DNA of 64,000 nt, taken from assembly GCA_963920575.1 (NCBI GenBank), contig OY986966.1, forward strand, positions 21,337,656-21,401,655. Reading direction: 5' to 3'. Shown here one piece after another: positions 44,039 to 54,527 of the stretch. Numbering within the stretch: the first letter of the stretch is position 1; every line of letters starts with the position of its first letter. The translations under genes were made by a program, and so were the position numbers. The notes under the pieces are model-generated. The model searched no databases. It was not told where the DNA came from and saw nothing but the letters and a program-made list of their open reading frames with translations. This stretch comes from Narthecium ossifragum (Eukaryota; Streptophyta; Magnoliopsida; Dioscoreales; Nartheciaceae).

Positions 44039-44223
44039 CGGTATCAAACTACCGATGGGAAAACTACAGAAACGGTATCAAACTACCGTTGGGAAAAGTA
44101 CAGAAACGGTATCACATTACCGTTGGGAAAAGTACAGAAACGGTATCAAACTACCGTTGGGAAAAGTATAGAACGGTATCAAAATACCGATGGGAAAACT
44201 ACAGAAACGGTAACAAACTACCG
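44039..44223. promoter_or_regulatory. Tandem array of six CGGTA-N6-TACCG dyads upstream of the second PMD gene
   Basis: Dyads start at 44039, 44073, 44107, 44141, 44174 and 44208, a 33-34-bp period. Units contain CGGTATCAAACTACCG and GGGAAAA(C/G)TACAGAAA. The array lies about 70-250 bp upstream of the ATG at 43972. Confidence 0.85.
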
Positions 44224-45184
44224 ATGAGAACATAACCCATGTAAAACTACAACGTTCACATGCCATTGATGAAACCTACAAGGAAACGGTATATCAACAC
44301 CGAAACACGTGAACTTGGATCGGAAGTAAACACGTGAAACCTATACCAAACCACCGGGATTAGACTACCGATTCGAATTCCAAAAATTGGATCGGAAGTA
44401 ACCACCCGGATTTAAACCAGACCAACCGGGATAAGACTACCGCGTCGGAGGAACACAACGGGGGATGAAGATCGGCTCATCGGTTTAAATCGATAAAAAC
44501 AAATGACTAAATCCATGCAATGTAGGTCATAAAACCACTTGTAGGTCGTAAAACAGACAACACAAGGTGGGTTTGAACGGATTTATAAGAAAAACATGTT
44601 TCTCGGACTGGAAAATGCTCGGAGTGGCAAAAGCCGCCGATCGGAGGCGCAACACGAAGGTCGCCGGGATGCGGTTGCCGCTTGCAAACCTACACCCGAG
44701 GAGAGAAGCTGGTGGAGAGAAGTCGGTGTAGCCGTCCGGTGGAGAGAAGCCGGTGTAGCCGTCAGGTGGAGAGAAGCCGTCGGAGAGAAGGCTTTGGCTT
44801 TTAGGTTTGGGTAGTTTGGCTGTTTTAGGTTTGGGTAGATTGGATAGTTTGGCTGTTTTATGTGGTGTGGGTAGTCAACTAATAGAGATTTTGGATTGGT
44901 TGTAGTGTAGTGAGTTAAGTGTGGTGTGGATAGATGTGTGTGTGGTGTCGATAGAACACGTCAAAAAAAAACCGCCCTAATCATATGCTACACCAAATTC
45001 TAATTTTGTTGCTGGCGTATGAACCAACCCAACTCAAACTCAAACTCAGCTATGACTGCAAGACCCAACTCAACTATATATGACTGCAAGGGCTGAAATC
45101 CAGTACCTACCCTGTCCCTACAATCCGAATCCGCCACACCGCGGCAGCCGACGCAGGCCGCTTCGCCCATCCCTCTAAAAGGTG

Positions 45185-45193
45185 AAACCCTAA
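45185..45193 (+). promoter_or_regulatory. Telo-box before eIF3e
   Basis: AAACCCTAA (followed by CCCTAA) lies 39 bp upstream of the start codon. Telo-boxes are common near the start of plant genes for translation components. Confidence 0.55.
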
Positions 45194-45231
45194 CCCTAAT
45201 GCTCGTGGGCATTGCAAACGGGACGACGGCG

Positions 45232-48200
45232 ATGGAGAAGTACGACCTGACGGCGCGGATCGCGCCGCAGCTGGATCGTCACCTGGTGTTCCCGTTGCTG
45301 GAGTTCCTGCAGGAGAGGCAGCTGTACGCGGACGACGAGATACTCAAGGCGAAGCTGGACCTCCTCCACCACACCAATATGGTCGACTACGCCATGGACA
45401 TCCACAAGTCCCTCTACCGCACCGAAGACGTCCCCCAAGGTCTGTTATTGCTTTGCTTCGTTGCTAGATCCACCTCTTCTCTCTACGTGTGTGTGGCAAT
45501 TTGATGTTTATGCGGTTGGCACTGGCAGATATGGTGGAACGGAGGGCGGAGGTGGTGGCGAGACTGAAGGCCCTCGAGGAGAGCGTCGCGACGCTGATCT
45601 CGTTCCTCCAGAACCCCACACTCGTCCAGGAATTGAGGCCTGATAAGCAGTACAACCTCCAGATGCTCAACGATCGATTCCAAGTACTATCTTTTCACCT
45701 CTCCGTTCTCTCTGTCTTTCTCTCACCTGCTTCTTTATAGGGAGAAAAAAAAATCTTTCTCGGTATCGTTTTAATTGCGGAGATTGATTCTTCAAGATTA
45801 TTTGGAAAAAAAAGATGAATTTTAGGTTTTGCAATGCTAAACTCAGAGGACAAAAAGAACCCAGATTGTTTATGATTAAATTAAGCTCTTTGGAATACTA
45901 TTTTGATCCCAGCTTTGTTGCTGATTCTGGGATTGGATATAAAATTTGTATATGATAGTAAACAAGCCTTGGCAATCATGTTTCATAGTCACCATAGTGT
46001 TGTAGAAGAAGGCGGGTGGTGGTGTATGTCTACGACACTATTTTAAGAAGTCTGACTAAGCAATATTTGAGAAACTTTCTATCCTATAGATATCTGGCTC
46101 TTTCATTGCACGATATACTCATATATTGCTTTAATTCACATTTTTGTGAAAATCTTTGTGACTTTAATCACCATGCAGACATAATGTAGCATGCATCTTG
46201 TATTCAGTTCTTGTGTCATTGCCTGAATACAATTCCAATTGAAACATCTTATGCAATCTCTAAATTTTGATTGCAAGCATCAAGTGGCCTGAGGCTTAAC
46301 AACTTTTGCATATTACTGAGCAGATTGGCCCCGAGCAGATAGAAGCCCTATATCAGTATGCTAAGTTCCAATTTGAGTGTGGCAACTACTCTGGTGCAGC
46401 AGACTACTTGTATCAGTATCGTGCTTTATGCACTAATAGTGATAGAAGCTTAAGTGCGCTATGGGGTAAGCTGGCGGCAGAGATATTGATGCAAAATTGG
46501 GATGTTGCACTTGAGGAACTTAATAGGTTGAAGGAGATAATTGATTCAAAGGTCTCTTTGTGACACATATATGGTTTCTTTGTTTAGGCTGGTGGATTCC
46601 TTCCTTCCCCTAATCCCACTTTGGTTTTGTTACAGAATTTTGCATCTCCTCTAAATCAGCTGCAGAATAGAGTATGGCTAATGCATTGGAGCCTGTTCAT
46701 CTTCTTTAACCATGAAAATGGGAGAAATGGAATTATCGACCTTTTCTTCCAAGACAGGTTTGTTCCTTTTATCGGAAAATCATTCATCGTTCTTAGTTAT
46801 GTTGCTTTTCTTCATTATGCTTATTAGCAGTCATCTATATGAAAGCTGCTTTCTGAGCTAGTATTTGTTTTGTGGCTATGTTTTAAGTTGTAAGTACTTA
46901 AAATTGCCTCACTATGAGTTTACTTAGAATGATTCTTCTGTTTCCATTCCAAGTAGTAAAGCATTCTGCTTCTTGCTGATTTAATGCCTAAAATTTTATG
47001 AGGTAATTAAATTTTAGAGAACAAGGGAAGCTACTCAATTTGAGATGCATAACCAAAGTTTCAGAGAGAAATGGGAATCTGTTATGATGCTGACCCCATT
47101 TTATACTTGACAGTCAAAATCAGAAAAGAAACAATTCAAAATACCTAATTGAGCCAAAACAGAGAATTGGCTGGCAGTGGCTCCATTGACCTTTTCATCT
47201 ATTGTATACACTATCAGATTCTTTCCTTAACTTCTGATGATCCCTGTCAGGTACCTAAATGCTATTCAGACAAATGCACATCATCTCCTGCGCTATGTTG
47301 CAACTGCAGTCATTGTTAACAAAAGAAGAAACATGCACTTTTTCATCTATTGTATACACCATCAGATTCTTTCCTTAACTTCTGATGATCCTTATCAGGT
47401 ACCTAAATGCTATTCAGACAAATGCACATCATCTCCTGCGCTATGTTGCAACTGCAGTCATTGTTAACAAAAGAAGAAGAAACATGTTGAAAGAGTTGAT
47501 CAAAGTCATCCAACAAGAGCAGCATTCTTACAAGGACCCCATAACAGAGTTTCTTGAGTGTCTTTATGTCAACTATGACTTTGAAGGTGCTCAGCAGAAA
47601 CTTCTGGAGTGTGAGGATGTAAGTTGTCTGGTCCAACACCTATTACTTGCTGTTTTATGGCATCTGCAAAAGTAGAAAGTTCAGTTTATTTGATAACTTC
47701 TGTTGTCTTTTTCCTATGGTGATGCTTTCTATTACTTCTTTTGATCAGTTGCAGCTGTCACTTTGCCTCTTGATTTTCAAGATATTGGTGCTAAACATAG
47801 GAGGCAATACTCTTAGGAACGTTGTACATGAATTGTGTCTTTTTATTATGTTAGATTTAAGATTTTACCTATTATAAACCAAAGATGTAATTTTGGGATC
47901 TTATTTGTTAATATGTCATATCTAAAAACGTCTACACTCTTGGTCTAAGTATGGGATGACGTCATTTTAACTTATTTCTCTTTACTTTTCTCTTGTTTAT
48001 CTTGGGGCAGGTGAGTGATAGGCTTGACATTCTGATTATGTGCTTCTATGTCTTCATATGGCATTATGATATTGTCAATGCTGAAGAAGTATTCATGTAT
48101 ATGTTTCATAAGAAGCTTTATATGGAATGCACTCAGATCATTCTGGATGGACATAAGAAATAAGTGGGTAAAGTTTGACTTCTGTATCAACTTTCATTAG

Positions 48201-51200
48201 TGGAATGCGCTCGTAACCTGCAGATTCTGTATCTTAGCAGACAACTAAGCACAAAAAGGAGGTAGTATGAGAGTCCATCACTTTCATTAATTTCCAGAAG
48301 TGGGCTGATTAGATGAAAGTTCCTCATTCTAATTTGTTTGTTTCATGAGTTGATAATCTAGGCCAAAAAGCACTTTGGTACCCTGTAGTTTCATGGTTTT
48401 GCAGTTTAATATCACGTAGTTTAAAAATAGCAAAATAATACTCCAAGTTACCAAACTGTGCAGTTTAGTACCAACCAGCTAACTCCGTTAGTCCATTTGA
48501 CGGAAAATTATTTTTTTACTAATTTTGACCAGGTTTTTTAATTTTGGCCAGTTTTTTAAGCTGATGTGGCCATTTTTTTCGCTGATGTGGTGTTTTTACC
48601 GTGCTCTGTTTTACCATGCTCTGTTTTCTTCGGCCCCCCTCCCTTCCTTCGCTGCCATGGATCCCGGCGTACCCTCGCCTCAGCTCCACCTTGGTGGCTG
48701 TGGAGAAGGGAGGGGTGGTGATGGGGTGAGGGGTGGCGGGAGAGGGTGTCGAGGAGGGAGGAGAAGAGGGAGGGGTCATCGTCGAGGCGGACGCCGCGGT
48801 CTGCGGCTAACCGGAGGTCGGCGAGGAGGGAAAAACCAGTTACTTATAGGAGAGGGAGCGGTGGCGGCAGAGGAGAGAGGAAGGGATGAGGCTGTGGAGA
48901 AGGGAGGGGTGGTGATGGGGAGAGGGGTGGCGGGAGAGGGTGTCGAGGAGGGAGGGGTCATCGTCGAGGTGGACGCCGCGGTCTGCGGCTAACCGGAGGT
49001 CGGCGAGGAGGGAAAAACCAGTTACTTATAGGAGAGGGAGCGGTGGCGGCGGAGGAGAGAGGAAGGGATGAGGCTGTGGAGAAGGGAGGGGTGGTGATGG
49101 GGAGAGGGGTGGCGGGAGAGGGTGTCGAGGAGGGAAGAGAAGAGGGAGGGGTCATCGTCGAGGCGGACGCCGCGGTCTGCGGCTAACCGGAGGTCGGTGA
49201 GGAGGCGGTCGATGGCCTCGGCGCGGCTGCGGGGAGGAGTCGAGGAGAGGAGAGGGTGGGAGTGGACTTAGAGTACGTGGGAAGGAGGGGATTAATAAAA
49301 AAATCGTTTCAATCCAGTCAAAATTAATAAAAAAAATAATTTTCCATCAAATGGACTAACGGAGTTAGCCGGTTGGTACTAAACTGCACAGTTTGGTAAC
49401 TTGGAGTATTATTTTGCTATTTTTAAACTACGTGGTACTAAAATGCAAAATCATGAAACTACAGGGTACCAAAGTGCTTTTTGGCCGATAATCTATTGTA
49501 TAAGTATTAGATTCTAACCTACAGTGCTGCAATAATGATTGATGGATTACTATCTTCCTGTAAATTGCTTTCCTCAATTCCAGAGTTACAGAGGATCTCA
49601 TTATACAGTTTATTAAGCATCTTATAAAAAGTGAGATGTTTGTTTTCTTGTTAGAATTTAGGAGTTTAACGTGACAGAATTCTATGCTGCATAGGCCCTC
49701 CTAGATATGTGCTCTAGAAAAAAGGGTTGTACAGTTAAGGATAGATATGTATGTTTCTTCTCCCCCAAAAAAGGATAGATATGTACAACTGAAGTTTCTC
49801 TCACTAATGTTTTGGTGGTGGTCAGAATGTTATTTAGCATCTTTCACAAACTATCTGAGGGTCGTAACCACACTTTCATCGTTTTAAATGTATAGTAGGT
49901 TTTTTCCCGTTTGAAATGTCAATGTCTCACTGTGTCCATTGTACCTTTTTCCCATTTTGCCCTTAAATCGGGTGACAGCACTCATGCATAAGTCGTGTTG
50001 GAATAACTTTCCTTGCTTTAACACTGGTGTTTAAGTTACATGCTTGGATATCCCCATTTTTGTGGTTAAAACTGTAAGGTTTACATGGTGATCCATACGA
50101 TTGTGTTGTCCATGCCAAGATCCATGGAGTTGCTAGCTGGCACCAAGATCTTGGCAATATGTGCCAAGACCTGCATTATCACATCATCTGCGCCAAGATG
50201 TGCGCTGTGACCTGTGCATCATCAGAGAGTTATTCCGTAAGCGAAATGTTTTTAACTCACAACATTCGGTGCCCTTGCTGCTCGAAGCTAGGTCCCATGC
50301 GAGCGTGACCTAGTGCACAGAATTTGCTGAGTTAATTAACCTGCTTCGATGTATATTGGTGGGATGATTTTTCATCGCATTATGCAGGTGAAATCTCTTA
50401 TTAGCTATGCTGGAATGATCTTAGGATTTGGAATGCAGTTGGTAAAGAAATTATATGGTCACATAAACATTTAGTAATATGTAGTGCTATGGCTTTCTAC
50501 TTATGTTCAATCGATTTTTCGGGGTGAGGCCTTGAAGTCAGAATCGAGCTCGTTGTGGAAATCACTCTCTTCATGTACTCTACCTTTCAGTTATATTCTC
50601 TGTGCTGCAATATTTTCGTCCAATAGGTTAGATGGAAAAGATTTTCTTGATGTTTAAATTGCATTTTCAGTATCTCTTGAAGCACGGCTTAGTCTAGGAA
50701 AATACTGTCACTTCTGAAATGTTATAATCAGTTCTTTATCCCTTCAATATGTGTACAGGCACACCTAAGCAGAGATGATCGCCTATGGTCATACATTGAC
50801 ACATAAGATAGATGTGATCAATTTGATTTATTTTCAAATATCTGTCATTCTTCTTGTTTTAACCTTTTCTTAATTAGTCTTCAAGCACTTAATGAACAAA
50901 TCTTTGAGTTATTTAGGTAATATTGAATGATCCCTTCCTTGGCAAACGAGTCGAAGATACTAGCTTCACTACTGTCCCAATGAGGGATGAATTCCTAGAA
51001 AATGCTCGCCTTTTCGTTTTTGAGACCTATTGCCGCATACACCAGCGAATTGATTTAAGGTAGGTTGCTCTTCTCCTTTCTAAGTTTTACTTGAAGAGTA
51101 GCTTTACTCGATGTGATTATAAATTTGAATTTTGGCACTACACGGTTTAGTTTCTTGATTCTAATTGGCTCTCTTAATGTTGATAGAATTTTTCCTGATT

Positions 51201-53006
51201 GTCACTTCAGTGTATGATTTCATGTGATGCATCAAGTAGACATGAATAATATGCTTAAGATATTTCTAACCTTCAGAAAGTCCACAGGTTCTGACATACT
51301 ACTCTGTATCTCTGGCACTCGCTATAAATAGTCTTGTCTGTCTTCTAGAAGGCTGATGGCGTGCTCATGAAATGTGGTTGTTAAAGTTTTATGCCATGCT
51401 TACGTTGTGGACATTTTGCATACATGAGCTACTCTTGTGAGTTGTCCTAGGTATAAATCCTTGGAAGTTATGAAAATTGAATTTATGGTTTGTTCTCTTC
51501 ATCTTTACGGATAGAATTCTTTCCTTAGCAGTTTGTACTTGAAGAGAGCTGGTTGTTTTCAAGAATGGTTACCCAGACAGATTTCTCTATATCAATTAAT
51601 TTGAGCTACGAGTCCCGTCAATTCGCTAATTACAATAACATGATATTAGAAACAGAAAAGGAAGTGCGAAGACGAAATGTGGCTTCTTGATAAAGGGTGC
51701 AAAAATAGAGAGTTTATCAAATGTTGTGAAGAAAATGATATTTTACTCTATACATAGGGAATGAAGAAGATTATTCTACATAAAACCAACGTGGTTTAGT
51801 TTAGAGAGAATGTAAAGAATTTGAGCTTTTGACCCATCATCCTGGAAGCAAGGGGGAAGTTCACTAAAGAGAAGGTTTTTTCTTGTAAATATAGTAGGTT
51901 CTTGACATTCTTAGAGTAAGCTAATCAGGAATGTGCAGTGTTGAGCTTGTTGTAGTAATATGCTTAACAATCTTTCTGAAACTGATGCGTCAAATTCTAA
52001 GCTAGACGGATTTTATTATACCTAAAATTCAGTAGGTAAAATCTGTCTTGCCTATGAGTAATAAGAACTGCCTAGCTTAGAAGTTTGAGTAATTTTGCCG
52101 GATTGTTCTGTGTACTGTTCTTTGGAGACAGACCGAAGATCATTCGCTATCTGTTCGATATTTTTTTGAGAATCTATATCCAGCTTTATTAACATTGTTA
52201 TTTAATATGATAAACCCTTCTATTGAAATATTTTGAGCCCTTCCATTGATTATGTTTTTTTTTTTTTTGATGAGATTTCCATTTAGTTGATCTGACTAAA
52301 TTTACGTACTAAATTTTGTTGATCTGACTTTCCAGACCTAGCTTAGTCTGTTGATTTCTTTGGTACCTAATCCTCACTTATAATATGCTATTTTCATTTT
52401 TAGCAGCGGATAGCTTAGACACAAAAATGCAATAATTGGCTTCCGTTGTAAACTACCTAGATTGTGAACGACCGTGACGTCTGATGCTTTTGGCGGTCAT
52501 TTTGCTTATGATTGAAGTATTTTTTTTATCTGACAGCATGCTCGCCGAAAAGTTAAACTTGAGTTCTGATGAGGCGCAGAGGTGGATCATGAATCTGATT
52601 CTAAATGCAAAACTGGAAGCCAAGATTGATTCTGTTTCAGGAACCGTCATTATGGAATCAACCCATTTGAACGTGTAAGTCACATTTCTTGACATGCTTA
52701 AATCCATGTCACCAACTGATGCGTGCACTTCTGTGTATTTGCTTTGTGAAAAAAAAGTGCTGATCCTGATATGCCACTGGTCATGACTGGTCTTGTCATA
52801 TGGTTGTTACCATCTTTTTGCGCTTACCTAGCTTAAGATCCAGTTTCGTGTTTATTTGATAGTTCCAGCTTTCATGTTGTGTTTTCTTTTGACTTCTTTT
52901 CAGTTTTGAGCAAATCATTGAAAGCATGAAGAACCTCAACGTGCGGACGTCATTGTTGGCAAAGAATGTTCTAGAACCCACACAAGCGGCGCCTCCGACG
53001 CGATAG
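45232..53006 (+). CDS. TIF3E1: Eukaryotic translation initiation factor 3 subunit E
   Basis: Eight exons: 45232-45439, 45529-45683, 46324-46551, 46636-46757, 47399-47618, 50917-51059, 52537-52674 and 52904-53006. Together they encode 438 residues, close to the usual plant length. Introns are GT-AG with matching phases. The eIF3e N-terminal domain (starting [18 protein letters not shown]) is followed by the PCI region in exons 4-7 ([45 protein letters not shown]). The protein is a cytoplasmic eIF3 subunit, related in design to COP9 and proteasome-lid PCI proteins. The ATG at 45232 is preferred over an in-frame ATG at 45199 because family members begin close to DLT. Intron 5 (3.3 kb) contains a MULE. 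A partial second copy of exon 5 lies just upstream of the real one. The gene looks functional. Confidence 0.95.
47192..47339 (+). repeat. Duplicated exon 5 start of eIF3e, first copy
   Basis: This 148-bp unit (intron end, acceptor and 28 codons of exon 5) is repeated directly at 47340-47487. The units differ at only a few bases, plus one AGA codon missing in the first copy. The first copy's acceptor (exon start 47251) is intact, but without a following donor it reads into the second copy out of frame. The second copy is the real exon. Confidence 0.9.
48361..49486. mobile_element. Non-autonomous Mutator-like element in eIF3e intron 5
   Basis: Long terminal inverted repeats (about 160 bp) begin GGCCAAAAAGCACTTTGGTA and end with its near complement. 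The perfect 9-bp duplication GATAATCTA flanks the element (48352-48360 and 49487-49495). The G+C-rich core contains about 2.7 tandem units of 182-194 bp (starts near 48698, 48892 and 49074) made of GGAGAAGGGAGGGGTGG-type sequence. Long frames in the core come from these repeats and are not genes. Confidence 0.92.
49496..50916 (+). other. Remainder of eIF3e intron 5
   Basis: A/T-rich intron sequence with no supported gene; a few degenerate repeats near 50100-50220 (TGCCAAGAT words). Confidence 0.6.
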
Positions 53007-54527
53007 GAGGAAATGAATATGACGTTGCTGATTTTTGTAGTGAATCTAGGGAGACCAGCTCATGCGGCCATATCCAAAGCCAAGCCTCATCATTCCGTGC
53101 TAAATTTTTGTTGTTTTTATCAGGATTAAGATATCCTTTTTAGGGTTGTTGTCTCTAAGGGCATAGCATGATTTATCAGCTATATGCAGGATAAGCTGTT
53201 TTTTCCTTTCCCGAATCATGTATTCTGCGTTTTCCATTTAGACATGGCGAATGTTGCTTCACAACACCCCAACTATCTTGCTTGCTAGTGTCTGTCTAAA
53301 GATTACCGCTTATAGCGTTATGAAGAAGTTAATGGAGGTGCTCTTATTATAGCGTTATGATGAGGATTTTGTTAACCTCGTACCATCGGTTTCCTTGTAT
53401 CAATGATCCAGATATGTATGTTTGAATCCCATCATCCAAACGGTCCAGATATATTTAAATCCCATACAAACGGTCCGCATTATTAATAAAATGCTGATTT
53501 GAATTTAGTTGCTAAAGATCTGGACTAATTGAAATAAATGTATATCGTTGGTATGAAGAGGCGGTTGTAAGGGAAACAAAACCCCTATGATGAAGCCTAA
53601 TAAAAGCTCGTGTTGACTTAAGCAACTTGATGTATATCTTGTCAATCACTATTCACTGTGATAACAAGATTTTCACCTTGGAAAGATATCAGCGATCACA
53701 TTTCCGTTGTTTCTCGTGTCATAGCTGAAAAATGAATCACATATAAAGCAAAATCCTCATGAATGAGAACACAAGTACATTAATTCATCTTTCTTCATAT
53801 GAAGAAAAATCATCATAAATGAGCACACAAGTACATTACTCCCATCTTTCTGCAAAACTTAAATAAAAAAAAAAATTGAATGCGCACAGAACTCGTATGC
53901 TGCCCTCTAGCAATAAATTTGACATCAAAGTCAATCTGAGAATGTTAAACAAATGTTTTAGATATCTGACAGAAGTCCTGCACGCTTTACAGCAACCACA
54001 TAACAGCATTTTTCTTCCACAACAATTGATGATGTTTGGGTCTCTGCTTCAAAATACAACACTTTGCACTGTAATACCAATACAAAATTTTGACTAGAGA
54101 AACAATAAGCAGAGATAAGGGAACTCTTCTTCCAATTTTCCACGTATACAGGTTTTCACAGGAGCAAGTTGGTTCTCCTACCAAATAATCAAGATTTCTG
54201 AAACTCACAAGTTTCTCTTTCTGGTTTGACTCCCCAGTATAAATATGCTTTCTTCAACCACAATTCTTGCTCAAAACTGCAGTGGGACACTACCTCTTTC
54301 GCCTTGGCCAGTAAGCTCTGTATGTACAGCCTTAGAAACAAGCATAGTCCCAACCACCAACAAAATGTCAGCTTCCAGCGTCCAACACACTAAAGGCGCT
54401 AAAGGTAATACATGTTGATTCGTGGTCCATTCTTTGGAATCCCACAAGAATGCAAGCCACCTCTGATGTGGCTGATAACATGGAGGCAAATGTAGCATTT
54501 TGATTTCCCTAGTCAAAATGGTTTCCA
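53007..54527. other. Convergent 3' region between eIF3e and the TPR/DnaJ gene
   Basis: 3' untranslated sequences of both genes presumably lie here. No other gene or clear transposon is visible. Confidence 0.6.

Larger units (their letters stand above)
15177..44962. mobile_element. Large Mutator-like element with transposase and plant-mobile-domain genes, interrupted by retrotransposons
   Basis: Inverted ends share TTCTATCGACACCACACA and CCACACCAC (about 15184-15218, and complement at about 44915-44957). Both sides abut runs of 8 or 9 A, a possible low-complexity target duplication. The left part carries a broken MULE transposase gene (plus strand), the middle an intact PMD gene (minus), the right a broken PMD gene (minus). 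Each gene is preceded by CGGTA-N6-TACCG dyads. A 1.8-kb LTR sequence (17437-19207) and a 17.5-kb composite (23606-41151) are inserted. Two PMD copies and an inverted duplication (19840-20205 and 41393-41812) suggest that parts of two related elements were merged, so the single-element reading is partly inference. Confidence 0.65.

Noticed and set aside
15659..44223. CGGTA-N6-TACCG arrays as CRISPR-like repeats
   Set aside because: Eukaryotic DNA, no cas genes, and the repeat is a short dyad with a 33-35-bp period rather than repeat plus spacer.
45199..45231. Upstream in-frame ATG of eIF3e as the start
   Set aside because: It would add 11 residues not seen in the family; the ATG at 45232 gives the expected N-terminus.
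47251..47335. First copy of eIF3e exon 5 as a real exon
   Set aside because: It lacks a donor site and shifts the frame; the copy at 47399 completes the protein.
48525..49155. Repeated G+C-rich frames in the intronic MULE
   Set aside because: They follow the 182-194-bp tandem repeats and have no recognisable domain or codon pattern of a gene.
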